Shown here piece by piece: positions 10,248-21,739 of a DNA stretch of 64,000 nucleotides. A program made the position numbers and the translations under genes. The notes beneath the pieces are model-generated. The model did no database searches and was not told the origin of the DNA. It was given only the letters and a program-made list of their open reading frames with translations. Location of the stretch: the NCBI RefSeq assembly GCF_003669035.1, contig NZ_CP033070.1, positions 1,736,001 through 1,800,000 on the forward strand. The letters are read 5' to 3'. How positions within the stretch are numbered: position 1 is the stretch's first letter; each line of letters begins with the position of its first letter. Origin of the DNA: Chryseobacterium sp. 3008163 (GTDB taxonomy: Bacteria; Bacteroidota; Bacteroidia; Flavobacteriales; Weeksellaceae).

Positions 10248-11786
10248 ATGAAAATCTTAAGTACTTGCCTACTGCTATGTTGTGCTGCAATTCTGTTTGC
10301 TCAAAACAAAATATTCCAGCACGCAATCAATGAAAATAATTTGACCGACAATCAAAAAGTAAGTAAGAGTCTTGCTGCTACTTATATTTTGACCAAGTAT
10401 TATTCACAATCAAACTTTGATCTTACTTCTGATTTAGAAATTAAACTACCAAATGATAAAACGATCAAAGCTAAGCTTTCAAAAACATTCAATTACACAA
10501 ATAAAAGCACATCTTACGCTTATTCTGTTGAAAACGAACCAGAGAGTGAATTGGTTTTCTCAAAATATGATGATGCGGTAACAGGAATGTATGCTTCGAG
10601 CCATGGGGAAAAAATTATTTTCCACCAAACTGATCAAAATATATTCGCCGTTTCTTTGGTAAGCGAATCAGAGCTTATCAATAGAGATTCTAAAAATGAT
10701 TTTATTCTCAATGAATTTGCGATTAATCAAAAAGTAAATGCAAATATCTGTTTAGAATCTACCCCTATCTGCCCGGCAACAACGATTGATGTTTTAGTTG
10801 TTTTTACGCCAGCAGCAAGAATTGCATGGGGAGGTGTTGCACAGAGTAATTCTTTTGTGGCAACCGCAATTACAAACTTTAATACATCGCTTATCAATTC
10901 CGGGATTCCAAATATTACCATTAATTTAGTGTACTCTGGTGAAATTCCATATACAGAAACCGGAGATATTTATGTTGATTTGCCAAGATTCAGAAATAAT
11001 AATGATGGATTTATGGACAGTGTTCATACGTTAAGAACAACCTACGGTGCTGATCTTTGTGGACTGATCACGTCTACACCTACCAGTATATGCGGCTTAG
11101 GATATGTAAATACCAATTCGACAAACTATTCAAACACAACAGCCTTTACGGTGTCATTATTAAATTGTGCAGTATCCAATTATACGCTATCTCATGAAAT
11201 GGGTCATAATATGGGACTCAATCACGATTGGTATGTAGATCAAAGTACTACCCCTTGTAGTAACCTTCATGGTTACGTTAATCAGACTGCAGTTAATTTA
11301 GGAACATCAAGTACATCATCCCAAAGATGGAGAACCATGATGGCCTATAACGACCAATGTTCTAATGTTGGAATCAATTGTCCTAAAGCAAACCGATGGG
11401 CCAACCCAATCGTAAATTACAATTCTGAACCTACCGGAATTGCAATTGGAAATCCTAATCCTTCGAATGAAGCATTTGGTTTTGCGCGTTTCGCTTGTGT
11501 AGTCTCGCAGTTTATGCCGACTTCGAATTTGGGTACTTTTGAAATCAAAAATAAAGATGTGAAAGACTTTACCATTTACCCGAACCCTGCTAAAGAAGAA
11601 ATCAATGTATGGATCATGAATGATGAGAAATATACTTTTAAAATCATCAATGTTTTAGGTCAGATTATTTTAACGACTGACAAAAAGAGCATCAATCTTC
11701 AGGGTCTATCTTCCGGAGAATATTTCCTGAGCGTTTTTGATGATAAAAATTCTTTAGTAGGAAGCAAAAAATTCATCGTTAAATAG
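10248..11786 (+). CDS. Secreted reprolysin-like zinc metalloprotease with T9SS sorting domain
   Basis: A 512-residue protein with a signal peptide (cleavage near LFAQ, residue 19), a propeptide-like region (about 20-165), and a metzincin catalytic domain starting near TIDVLVVFTPAAR. The zinc motif HEMGHNMGLNHD (HExxHxxGxxHD) lies near residue 323, and a downstream Met in TMMAYNDQC is a likely Met-turn. The last 75 residues (FTIYPNPAKEEINVW to KKFIVK) form a type A T9SS C-terminal sorting domain, so the enzyme is probably exported across the outer membrane by the same secretion system that uses SprA, encoded convergently next door. The many Cys residues suggest disulfides. Substrate unknown. 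Confidence 0.9.
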   Translation: MKILSTCLLLCCAAILFAQNKIFQHAINENNLTDNQKVSKSLAATYILTKYYSQSNFDLTSDLEIKLPNDKTIKAKLSKTFNYTNKSTSYAYSVENEPESELVFSKYDDAVTGMYASSHGEKIIFHQTDQNIFAVSLVSESELINRDSKNDFILNEFAINQKVNANICLESTPICPATTIDVLVVFTPAARIAWGGVAQSNSFVATAITNFNTSLINSGIPNITINLVYSGEIPYTETGDIYVDLPRFRNNNDGFMDSVHTLRTTYGADLCGLITSTPTSICGLGYVNTNSTNYSNTTAFTVSLLNCAVSNYTLSHEMGHNMGLNHDWYVDQSTTPCSNLHGYVNQTAVNLGTSSTSSQRWRTMMAYNDQCSNVGINCPKANRWANPIVNYNSEPTGIAIGNPNPSNEAFGFARFACVVSQFMPTSNLGTFEIKNKDVKDFTIYPNPAKEEINVWIMNDEKYTFKIINVLGQIILTTDKKSINLQGLSSGEYFLSVFDDKNSLVGSKKFIVK

Positions 11787-11902
11787 TTGACGATTACTGT
11801 TTTTAATCTTATTTAAATTTGAAAATACTTCTTCCACATTTAAATTATCATCGGTTAAGATTAAATAATATTCATCATTTATTTAAATTAAAAATCAAAA
11901 AA

Positions 11903-11937
11903 AATCCCTTTCTAATATTTTAGAAAGGGATTTTTTT
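11903..11937. terminator. Bidirectional terminator between the metalloprotease gene and sprA
   Basis: A perfect 13-bp stem (11903-11915 with 11920-11932) and a 4-base loop, flanked by A and T tracts. It lies between two convergent genes and can end transcription from both. Confidence 0.85.
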
Positions 11938-11949
11938 GTTAAACCATTA

Positions 11950-14900
11950 TTAGAATCCTCCGGAATCACCAAATGTAAATGTTGCTGAGATACCAGCTCT
12001 TATAGTTGATAACGGGAACGCCGTTGAGATCTTGTATTTTGAAGTCATCTGCTCGTAGAATAACCTTAAGTTTAAGTTTTCTGACACGTTGTAATCAGCA
12101 GATAATTTAATGTTCATTAACTTCTGACCACCTGTTACTTGTGAGTCATCTAACAAGATATTCATGATGCTTGTACGGCTGTCTCTCAATGAGATATCGC
12201 CTCTGATGTTAAGGTCGCTACCTTTCCCTCTTCCACCTCTTGTGTTACCCATGTTTCCTAGTCTGAAGTTTCTGACGATATACCCTAATCTTACAACATA
12301 TTCTGTATTTGAATCTTCCGTCAATGTATGATTCACCAATCCTAACAATAAAGTTCTCATTCTGTTATACTGCAACCCGAACTGCATATTGTTTCTCATC
12401 GTCACATCAATTCCGATAAGCGGTGCAAATGCTTCCACATAGCCAACCTGAGAGAATGTATAAGGATTGATATAATCATCATTCACATCTCTTTGAGAAC
12501 TGCTTACATCATTTTTGCTGTTGAAATAATCGATACTTGACTGTATTCCTGTTGCAGTATATGTTGCATTATAGCTGTGTAAAATATCAAACTTCGTAAA
12601 CTGTCCGCTGATTATTGGTATGTTTTTTAGACCTGAATAAACAATTCTCCAGTTTGGTATTGGCATTCCTGCTTTCTTGGCATTGCCCATTCGTTCAGGA
12701 CTTTTACCTTCCACCGCAGCACGGAATGCCGGGATTAAAACATAAGCATTAGAAATGCTGTGTCCATCTGTGAAACCATCATTTCCTGCAACACCACCCA
12801 ATTGTTGCGAAATCACTCTCGCATTTTGTCTTATTGACTCATAAACGGCCTGCCCCGTTGAGAATGAAGTACTGGTAAGAATAACTGAGTTTGAGTAGCT
12901 CACCATATCACTTGCAAAGGTCAAATTCGGATTAGAGAAACCATCACTGTCCCGGAAGTTGAAACCGGTTTGTGAGAAGTTTCTGTTATACGTTTGCAAT
13001 ACATTAAAATCTATCCTAAAATCATTGACCGGCATCATCTGTAAGTTTGCCCGGAGTTCCCGTGTGGACATTTTCACATAAGGATCAATCATTAGTTCTG
13101 AATCACTCACCCATCCGTTTTCAATAACGGTACGTCTGATGTCTGCCTGAGATCCAAAAAGGAAACCAATCGTTGGGCCACCAAGAGTTTGTCCGTAACC
13201 ATATCCATTTGGCGCTGATAATAATCCTGGTAGAACGGTACCATTATTTTCAGAATAATTAACATCTAACTGCTTGAATGAAGTTAAAACAAACGCTGCA
13301 TTCTGTAAAATCGATAACTTGTTTTTAAACTTATAGCTTTTAAATTTATATCTCTTTTTATCCCAAGCCTGAGTATATGCATTATTCAATGAATCCATCT
13401 CCTGCTTACGTTTTTGAAGCGTAGTCGACATTTTTTGAAGTAATTAAACTGACCAAAGAACTTCGGAATATCTGCCGTTGCCGTTGCCTGAATAATACTT
13501 GTATTTTGACCGATTGATCCTAAACTTCCGTCTGGGCTTGATAGTAAAGCCGTCGATCTCGCATTCCAATTGTACTCGAAACCATATTGCAATTCTGCAT
13601 CAATGAAATCTAAATACGGAAGTAGCTGGAATGGTAATTTGTAATTCAACTGAACTCTGTGATTATACAACACCGGTCTTCCCGATCTGAACATATTTCC
13701 AAAAATGGAAGAATTATCCATTGTATTGACATCTACATTATCATTAAGCGTTCTTGTACGAGAATTGATTTCCAGTTTTAAAGATTTAGTAAAATTAAAT
13801 CCTAAACCATACTGCCAGCCGAAATAGAAGTTTCTGTTTTTGATTGCAGCGAAGTCATCGCCCAAGTTCCCGCTTAAAATCGCATCGATGTTTCTAAATT
13901 CAAGCTCGTTATAATTTCTGTCTAATTCTGTTCTGAAAGATAATCTTGTAGGAATCGGATTAAAATTAAATTCTTTTACCCATCTCAAATATTTGGTCGA
14001 CTTAGCAGTGTCGCTGATCATTTTATTGAATGGCTTGATCACCCAAGGTTTGAAAGTATAATTATAATCTAAGAACCCTCTGAAATACTGTCTGTAATTC
14101 TTTTTGGTATAAATATCTCTGTAATAATCGTCGTTATAGACCGCAGTAAGAGAAAGGTTTTCTACGTCGTAGAATTTCGGCTTGCTGTTTTCTTTTACTC
14201 GTTCTTTATGCATATTCACAACACCCAAGCTTCTCTGTTGAGTATATGTTCTTGCAACTTTTTTGAGCTCTTCTTTGTTGGCAGCTTTGCTGAATTCAAC
14301 ATCGGTATCCAAAGGATTGTATTTCGGATCTTCGATGGTTTGAGAATAAGAATAGTTCACAGGAATTTTCACACCTGTTTTCTCTGGCAAGAATTTATCT
14401 ACATTCACCTGAGTATTAATACTGAAAGCCGATTGTGTAGACTGATTTCTTTCTGCCGGCTTAGAATCTATGTTTCCAAAACCTACTGAGGTATATGATG
14501 CACTTGTGTTGACAACCGCAAAATCTCCAAGGTTGAAATTTAAGCTGGCATTTCCTGCATAACCTCCGTCATTTTCAATTTCTGAAAGACGAATTTCGTT
14601 GACCCAGAGAATTCTATCTATGGGTGCGGCATTAGGCTCGCCTCTCTCATATCCATTTCTAATCCCTAACATTATGGTCGTAATATTGCCTAAACTTGGT
14701 CGTCCTTTTATATATATTTTTTTGAAAGTATTCCCCCCTCCATATGTAGCATCTAACAATCTTTTTGCAACATCATTAGGATTATTTTTATCTCTTCTGA
14801 TTTTTGCATCTACAAAATCTTGAATTTCCAAATCAACCTCATTTTCATAAGGCCATATTTCCATTGGTGCTGTCGCCGTCTTTGGTGTAATTTTTAATGA

Positions 14901-17900
14901 TGCTTCGTATTCATAATAATTGTCTGTAGCATCACTACCAATACGTATAAAAAACTTTGTGCTTTTATCTATACCTGTAGCTCTGTTGCTTGGATCTTGT
15001 GCATGCACGAAAAGTTTTAATTTTTTGTATCTTCTCATATCCAAAGTAGTGTTTTTAAACACACCCTTAGCTTCACTCGCAGCAAGATCATCAGCCTTCA
15101 TATATAAAGAGGCTTCGTTCTGTCTTTGCGCACCAGCATTTCCGCTCAAAACTTGTCTGTCAATTCCCGGAGGCAGTACGTAAGGTGGCTGGTTTAATGC
15201 ATTTTCTTCAATATTTACACTCCCTACTTCAAAATTATTAAGAGTTGTGTCAATAATAGAACCTTCATCTGTTGCAGGATTTGTTCCTGTTATTGCAATA
15301 TTTTTAGGATATCTTCTCCAGTCTGATCTTACTAAATCTATAGTTCCGAATCTTAACGTGGAAGTTTGCTCAAATCCTGTCATTAATAATCTTGCAAACC
15401 TTACATTATTAAGTACCGAAGCATCTTTATCACCTCCAACACCAGCTTCTGCATACTTAGAAACAGGAATTCTGAATAAATACCATTTCACATCATCAGT
15501 CTGTCCATTCTGGAAAGTCGCATTGACTGTTTTTACATCTACAATATTATTCTGACCTAATGTTAAATTTGCCTCAGCAAGACTAACGACATATTCGTTA
15601 TAATTTTCACTTTGATCTAAGTTATAATCTCTGTTGATATCTTCTGCATCGGGAGTTTGCGAAGCCACTTCTAAAGTGTTGCTTTGCGAGTTCCCTTCCG
15701 GGCCTCTGAAATATTTGTATCGCTGAGCAATTGAAGCCGCTTGACTTCCTGTAAACTTCTCAGACATATAGAATACGAAATCATCAACTGCAGGGTCAGA
15801 AAGATTGAGAACAGGATTCACAAACGTACTTGTAGGGAATTTCAGACCTTCCTGATTAGAATTTAAACCATCATATCCGGCATCCTGAATCGTACGATCA
15901 TCACCTTCACTAGAGAAAGCATATAAAATCGGCGGCTGTTTTGGCTGTGTTCCCCAGTTTGAATTTGATGTTGACGAAGTCTGCGCCGGTGTAGGCAATC
16001 CGTTTTCGTATTGCATCAATCCGTCTTTTAAAATATCTTCACTTACGTTTCCTAAATGAAGCAAAAGTTTAGGATCTGTACCTAAATTATTTCCGTCAGC
16101 ATAAGGATCCATCATCCAGAATTCTACATATTCGATGTTTGAATTCACAAAGTTGGAAACCTGAATCGGTCTCATAATCCCTGCCCATCTTTGCTGTACT
16201 GTTTCCGAATTTGGATTGACGTTATAAGGACCTTTCTCTGAAGGATAATATGAAATATCAAAAGTATTGGTAAACGTCTGCTCACCCGCTACGAAATCTC
16301 TGTTGTTAAAGATTTCTGAGAACTGCACCCTTCTTGAAGCGTGATTGGAAACCGACTGTGCGGTAATTCCTACCGGAGCTTTACCACCAACTCCCCAGAA
16401 TCTCGGGTCAATATTATACCAAGATAGCAAACCTCTACCGTAACCGTTGGTAACATTATCATTAGCTCCTGACCCACTGAAAATCGGGTAATTTTGATTT
16501 TTTTCAGGTTTTGAAGCCAAGCTCCATGCTGCAGGTTCTTTTAATGAAATCTTTGAAGTCGTTTGTTCAAAATCATCAATGTATGACTGATCATTTGTTC
16601 CTTTATTGATTCCCGGAAGTAAATATGCACCTTCCATTTTGAAGTTCAAATTAGATGGAGCTTCCGTATTGATTCCAGGAATTTTATCTGTTAATCTTGT
16701 CAGGAAAGGAAGCTGATTGTTGTACATCATGTTGATGCCCGCCATCGTATTATTAACGGCTTCCTGACCGTAATTTACTTTTTGAGTAAGCGGAGATTCA
16801 GAATAATTAACAACCGTTCCACCGAAGATAAAGTTTTCACTGACTCTTCTTTCTAAATTCACCCCTAAAAATCTTTTTCTCTGAGTATTGAAAGTCAATT
16901 GGTTTTCTAATGAAATATTGATTGCCTGACCAGACTGTTTTACGTTTTCATTGATGATGGTTACTGTCCCAAGCATATAATCAACGGTAAAGTCGACACC
17001 TTCTGTCAATTGTACCCCGTTTGCCGCAACTTTTACAGACCCCTGAGGTACATTTACTGCACCTAAAGAAATACCCTGTCCCTGAGCACCTTTGTAACGA
17101 CCTTCCATCGTGTATCGCTGAGCAAGGTTACTTGATGTTGCTACTTGTTTTTGCTGTGTGTATAAATCTGTAAAGACATATTGTGGATTATTCCCCACGA
17201 GACCGGCCATATAACTTCCGAAAGGCTCTACTTTCGTATAAATAAGTTTCCCCAATTCCGGACGGATGGTGATTCCGTTGACAAAGTCAAAAACTCCGTC
17301 ACCCATAACTCCGTTGCTGTTTTGTAAATCGCCATTGACATTCAGTCGGTCCCAGTTTAATAATTTCAATAAATTGGTATCCTGTACTGATGTATTTGGA
17401 AGATAATTTACCTTACCTCCGGTTTGTGCATCTCTATAATAAATATTTAAAATGAAACCATCCTGATCAACCTGACCGGCATCCAATGCATAAATATTCT
17501 TCATCATCAATTTCCACATTGGTGATGTTGTTTTTACAGTGGTATTCGGTTTCAGAACTTTAGTTACCAAAACCGGACTTTCCTCAGAAAATTCTCCGAC
17601 TTTGTAAACCTGGTTGGTTCCGTTTACGGTATAAGAATAAGAAACTGCCAAAAGCTGATTATCATTCAGTCTTTGATTTAATGAAATATATCCTAACTGT
17701 GGATGAAAGGTAAATTCTGTACTCGTTAATCTTCTTGCTTTTCTGTTAAATATAAATTGTTCGCCATCTCCGTAAGCCTCAGTTCCACCTGTTGAATTGG
17801 GAAGAACCTGTCCGGCAATTGTATTGTACGCAGAATTAGCATCACGCAAACCTGCTCCTAAACCGGTAACTGCAGAATAAATTCCATTTTGAGAGTTATC

Positions 17901-19019
17901 CGGCAAGCCAGATGCTCCGTCTCCCAAATCTCGTACACCGACGATACTTTTCTGATATGCTAAATTGGAATTCCCTTGATCTAAAACCCAGACTTCCATT
18001 CTGCTGATGCTGATTCTTGAGTTGATCTGTGGATAATTAAGCAACGCATTGTCATAATTATTAAGGAAATAATGTCCGATGAAGTAATGCTGATTATCTT
18101 CGTAATCAATAGCGTTTACTTTAAATGTATTCATCACACCACCACCCTGTACAACAATATTTCTGGCTTCACCTTGTTGTTGTGAAAGCACTACCGTTCC
18201 GTAAGTTTTCCCTAATTGGAATTCAGTTTTCACCCCGAAAAGTGATTCTGAGCCACGAATTAAGCTTGTAGAAAGTGGCATATTTACGTTACCAAATTCA
18301 ACTCTTTTGATGATTTTATCTTCACCTCCGGCGCTTGGTTTGTTTACCTCCCCCAAACCTTTTGTCTGAAGATCTTTCCAACTTCCTTTTGCCTGCCAAA
18401 CCAAATTCATTCGGTTCTCAAAAGCAAAACCACTTTGTGTATCGTAGTTGGCTTTTAGCTGAAGGTTTTCACCCACTTTTCCAATTAAACCCAACTGAAT
18501 TCTTTGGTCGATATCAAAGGTAAAACTGGTTCTGTTTTGAGGTAAAATTAAAGGGTTATCTATTTTCTGATATAAACCTGCAAAATCGAAAGAGGCATAT
18601 CCTGAAGGAATAATTTCAATTTTATTACTTCCAAAAATGGCTTCAAAAAGCCTGTTATTAATTGTCAAAGAAGGAATTAAACCTTTTCTCTGAGCCTCGG
18701 AAGTATCTTTTCTGAAAAGCAGACTGTATCTTTCAGATTTATCTTTATAATAAGCTCTTGCCTGCTGAGCCTCCATAAATTCTTTATAATCTTCCGGCGA
18801 CATCGCAGTGGGCTGACCCGTAATGGTATTTCCAATTTTAGGATATACATAGTACATCCCGGTTTTTATATCGTAGTAGCCTTCGTAATAGGTAGGATCA
18901 CTTACTTTGTAATCTCTTTTTATCGAAAATGCGTCCGGATTTACCTGCCCAAATAGATTTATTGACAAGAATAAAAATGACAGGAACGAATATATCTTGA
19001 GAAACTTATTATTTTCCAC
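11950..19019 (-). CDS. sprA: Gliding motility / T9SS translocon protein SprA (frame broken by one missing base)
   Basis: SprA is the giant outer-membrane beta-barrel that forms the type IX secretion channel and is needed for gliding in Flavobacteriia. The protein has a signal peptide (FLFLSINLFGQ) and typical SprA stretches such as YEGYYDIKTGMYYVYPKIG and SLLFRKDTSEAQRKGLIPS. The frame is split near 13431-13436. One part of about 1,877 residues ends in a short unrelated tail, and a 493-residue part begins one frame over. One extra A in the coding-sense A6 run joins them as NYFKKMSTTLQKRK, giving about 2,356 residues, normal for SprA. I chose GTG at 19019; TTG at 19022 is possible. It begins 7 bases after the ruvA stop, so the two are cotranscribed. 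Confidence 0.93.
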
Positions 19020-19025
19020 CAAAAG

Positions 19026-19613
19026 TTAAATATTTTTTAAAATTTGTTTTACCAATTCTTCAACAGAAATCTCCGGATCCTGTTTGATGATACGATCAGC
19101 AATCTTCTCACTCATCCTCTTAGAAATCCCTAAAACTTCTAATGCAGATAACGCCTCATCCTTACTTTTATTATTTGCCAGAACAGAATTATTTTCTTCT
19201 GCACTGCCGAATTTCTGGACTTTATCTTTCAAATCAACAATGATTCTTTCCGCTGTTTTTGTCCCCAAACCTTTCGCTTTCTGAATAACGGCACTATTTT
19301 TGGAAAGTATGGCTGTGGCAATCTCAGAAAGGCTTAAAGTTGACAGTAAAATCAATGCTGATACAGCACCAACTCCGTTAACACTTATTAAGAGATTAAA
19401 CATTTCTTTTTCTAAACGAGTCTTAAAACCGAAAAGCAAATGTGCGTCTTCGCGTATAATTTGCTGAATAAAAAGCATGGTTTCCTGATTCAAAGTCAGG
19501 GTTTGTGAGGTCATTAAACTGATACCAACATAATATCCCACGCCATTGACGTTGATAACTGCGTAAGTTGGTGTAAGCTCCTGAACAATTCCTTGTAAAG
19601 AAAATATCATCAT
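19026..19613 (-). CDS. ruvA: Holliday junction branch migration protein RuvA
   Basis: A 195-residue protein. It has the N-terminal OB fold (MMIFSLQGIVQELTPTYAVINVNGVGYYV), paired helix-hairpin-helix motifs (LLISVNGVGAVSALILLS and KAKGLGTKTAERIIVDLKDK, about residues 70-135), and the C-terminal RuvB-binding three-helix domain (DEALSALEVLGIS onward). It binds Holliday junctions as a tetramer and couples them to the RuvB motor. sprA follows within 7 bases. I remember ruvA-sprA as neighbours in other Flavobacteriia. The accessory block on its upstream side ends in a terminator at 19727-19766, so ruvA probably has its own promoter. Confidence 0.96.
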   Translation of the reverse strand: MMIFSLQGIVQELTPTYAVINVNGVGYYVGISLMTSQTLTLNQETMLFIQQIIREDAHLLFGFKTRLEKEMFNLLISVNGVGAVSALILLSTLSLSEIATAILSKNSAVIQKAKGLGTKTAERIIVDLKDKVQKFGSAEENNSVLANNKSKDEALSALEVLGISKRMSEKIADRIIKQDPEISVEELVKQILKNI

Positions 19614-19726
19614 TAATTTTTATAACTTCCAAATATAGTAATTTAAACTAAGTAATAAATTCATTTAACACAAGAATGATATTTAACTTTTTTTGTCATT
19701 GCAAAGACAATGAATTAACTAAAAAA

Positions 19727-19766
19727 ACAAAAAACGCCAAAATTGATTTGGAGTTTTTTGTTTCTT
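19727..19766 (-). terminator. Terminator at the end of the accessory block
   Basis: A long stem with one mismatch (19727-19741 with 19747-19761) and a 5-base loop, with U-rich tracts on both sides. It follows the leftward gene ending at 19802 and separates the block from ruvA. Confidence 0.75.
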
Positions 19767-19801
19767 TTTAAAACTTTACAATATAATGTGAAAGAAATAC
19801 A

Positions 19802-20275
19802 CTAATCTATATATTTACTATCTAATCCTGCATTTTTGTAAATTAAAACTGAAGTGTCATAAAAATTTTTGTTATCATCTTTCCTATTACCAAGAACAAG
19901 ATGTTTTATAGTATCACCACATCTTGTATAAATAATTTCACTTGCTCCTGCATCCACGTAAACAATCTCAACTTCTTTTACTGTTAAAGTATCATTGGCT
20001 AAAGCACTATCCTCATTCTTAATTTTTAAGAACATTTTTAACATTTCCTGATACTCTTTTTTCTTGATAGGTTTTCTAGAATAAAATTTTCCGTGATAAG
20101 TAAGCTCTACTTTTATATCTTTTTTGTTGGGAATATATTTAATTAAAATTTTATCATCCTTTCTTGATATAGGAGAACCATGGTAATTATATTCTAAATA
20201 TTCCACCCCATGGTTGTATGAAGCACAAGAAATAACAAATAATAAAAAAAGGAAACATAAAAATTTATAAATCAT
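19802..20275 (-). CDS. Small lipoprotein of unknown function
   Basis: 157 residues. The N-terminus MIYKFLCFLFLLFVISCASYNHG is a lipoprotein signal with the acylated Cys at residue 17. The mature part is mostly predicted beta strand with lysine-rich stretches (KYIPNKKDIKVELTYHG). I do not recognise a family. It starts 6 bases after the stop of the DUF6705-like gene that precedes it in transcription, so it is the last gene of the leftward run that begins with the modular lipoprotein at 24791. A terminator lies just beyond. By position it could be an accessory or immunity-type gene of that cassette, but nothing in the sequence proves this. Confidence 0.75.
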   Translation of the reverse strand: MIYKFLCFLFLLFVISCASYNHGVEYLEYNYHGSPISRKDDKILIKYIPNKKDIKVELTYHGKFYSRKPIKKKEYQEMLKMFLKIKNEDSALANDTLTVKEVEIVYVDAGASEIIYTRCGDTIKHLVLGNRKDDNKNFYDTSVLIYKNAGLDSKYID

Positions 20276-20281
20276 TACTAT

Positions 20282-20887
20282 TTATTGTTTTATCATGGTA
20301 AATTCTCCTGTAGGAAGTGCGAAAGCAAGAGGCTCAGGAGTTCCTTCTTCCCAAATGGTAGCGCTTAGGTTGTTAATTTTCGCCTGCATTACCTGTTGCC
20401 CATTTACAACTGTTCTTCGCATTAGGAAACTTGCACGAACACCAGAAATTTTATCTATAATTCTTACTACTACTCTTTTCTCATTAGGATTGCATTGAGG
20501 GCATTTCCATAAGCGAGTATTATTCCATAGTATTCCGTTTCCTGCAATACCATGCTTCAAGTATTGATCAGAATAAACGATATTCAAATTAGATAGAGTA
20601 TTTATTTTTTCAACGCCATTTTCTATGTATTGATATTCTCCAATGATGATATCCTCATAATGCGAACTTACAGGTTGCTGTATCATTTTTTTTAATACGA
20701 TTTTGAGGCTCTTGTTTCCATTAGTATATACGTAAGTTCCTTGAAAGGAGTCTAATAGATTGTTCATGTCTTTTCGGTAATATCCGGCAGGTTTTCCAAA
20801 CCCAGATTCCTCTATATCAATAATGACGCTTTGAGATTTAAAAAAAGTTGATATTAGAATTATGAATAGTAAGAATGTAGTTTTCAT
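20282..20887 (-). CDS. Exported DUF6705-like protein C (putative cassette partner)
   Basis: 201 residues with a signal peptide (FLLFIILISTFFKSQS, about residue 20). The mature region opens with YYRKDMNNLLDSFQGTYVYTNGN, matching in pattern the YYxKDIHNYLDxFxGTWxYxNGN segment of the two related proteins at 21740-22405 and 22590-23257, but is otherwise quite different. It ends LPTGEFTMIKQ where they end IPNDIILTKVP. The WKCPQCNP motif gives two Cys close together. The family name DUF6705 is from memory of similar Chryseobacterium proteins and is moderately sure. It follows the orphan JAB-like module by 3 bases, repeating the effector-then-partner order seen upstream. A role as immunity protein is inference. 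Confidence 0.7.
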   Translation of the reverse strand: MKTTFLLFIILISTFFKSQSVIIDIEESGFGKPAGYYRKDMNNLLDSFQGTYVYTNGNKSLKIVLKKMIQQPVSSHYEDIIIGEYQYIENGVEKINTLSNLNIVYSDQYLKHGIAGNGILWNNTRLWKCPQCNPNEKRVVVRIIDKISGVRASFLMRRTVVNGQQVMQAKINNLSATIWEEGTPEPLAFALPTGEFTMIKQ

Positions 20888-20890
20888 TTT

Positions 20891-21738
20891 TTAATTACAA
20901 TTAGTAGGTGTTACAATGGAAGTATCTGAATTTGAGTTGATTGATAATTTTTGCCAGCTTGTTAAATCACTATTGGTCTTATATAAGCCAATATTAGTAC
21001 CATAATTAAGTTGCAAAAATACGCGTTCGTAATTTGGGTTAGCTTTCCTTGATTCCTCATAATATTGTAGTTCTAATTCACCATCCATTTTATCTTTAAT
21101 CTCTTGTTGCGTACATCCAATATTCTCAGGATTTGAAAAAAAATCTTCCATCATTAGCCCTGTATTTTCAAAAACAATGGCGTATGTTTGTTTCACTCCG
21201 CTGTCATCTTCGCAAACCAATAAGAAACTAGACTGTCTTGTATTATGAGGGGCTGTTCCCATTTCTAATTTGTAAAGAGAATATACATCCGACCATGAAA
21301 ACATAGAATATGCTTCTTTGGGATGGCTGTGTATGGCACTGTAATAGCTACCTCCTGTTTTTACACGAATACTAGGATTTTCGCCATTAGGATTTGGTGT
21401 GTAAGGCAATATCTCATTGGTAATTGTTCCATTCGATTCTCTTTTTAAGGCAATTCCTGTTTCTCCTGCAGCGTTATTAACAGCGGTGTACAATCCCCCG
21501 GTAATTAAGGGTTTTATATTTGCTTTTGCAGGATCAAACAAGCTATTCAATTTTAGGCAAGATGTTTTTCTAATTGGCAGATTTGGAGCAGTAGTTGTCT
21601 CATCCGGGGATTGCTTCCTAATCCACCCGGTCCGCTTCCTCCACCTTCTCCGTTTTCTCTCAAACCGGCGTCTACAGGTAGTGCTATCTCTGAATGATCT
21701 TTGTCAAATAAATAAAACCTCCATTTCGGAGGCTTCAT
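20891..21738 (-). CDS. Orphan JAB-like C-terminal module with shared linker, lacking the lipoprotein N-terminus
   Basis: A 61-codon frame (21553-21738) carries the GENGEGGGSGPGGLGSNP linker seen in the full-length lipoprotein at 23262-24791, and a second frame (20891-21550) carries a 219-residue domain. They join into one 282-residue frame if the G4 run at 21606-21609 (plus strand) is read as G5, as in the full-length copy. The domain has AIHSHPKEAYSMFSWSD, resembling the JAMM/JAB zinc-peptidase motif HxHPx(n)SxxD, and ends with WQKLSIN...NCN, like WKKLTLKNN...PCK of the full-length protein. There is no signal peptide; the reading frame begins 1 base after the preceding stop, inside a hairpin. 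So it looks like a silent or displaced C-terminal cassette. The frameshift may be decay or a sequence error. Confidence 0.6.
21581..21687 (-). repeat. Linker repeat, orphan copy
   Basis: About 107 bases roughly 90% identical to 23991-24098 in the full-length lipoprotein gene, encoding the glycine-rich GGGSGPGGLG linker and the DETTTAPNLP stretch. Similarity falls off on both sides. One base shorter than the other copy, in a G run. Confidence 0.8.
21717..21733 (-). terminator. Small hairpin after DUF6705-like gene B
   Basis: CCTCC (21718-21722) pairs with GGAGG (21728-21732) and is followed by TTTTATTT on the minus strand. It resembles the hairpin at 22566-22582 after the paralogous gene. It lies inside the start of the orphan module, which could limit that module's expression. 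Confidence 0.5.
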
Positions 21739-21739
21739 T

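Noticed and set aside
11950..13431. A distinct 493-residue gene downstream of a shorter sprA
   Set aside because: Joined by one added A at 13431-13436 it completes SprA to normal length; its apparent ATG lies inside the homopolymer break.
13386..19022. Plus-strand frames inside sprA (for example near 14208-15555)
   Set aside because: They are antisense shadows of a highly conserved gene with no start signals or family matches of their own.
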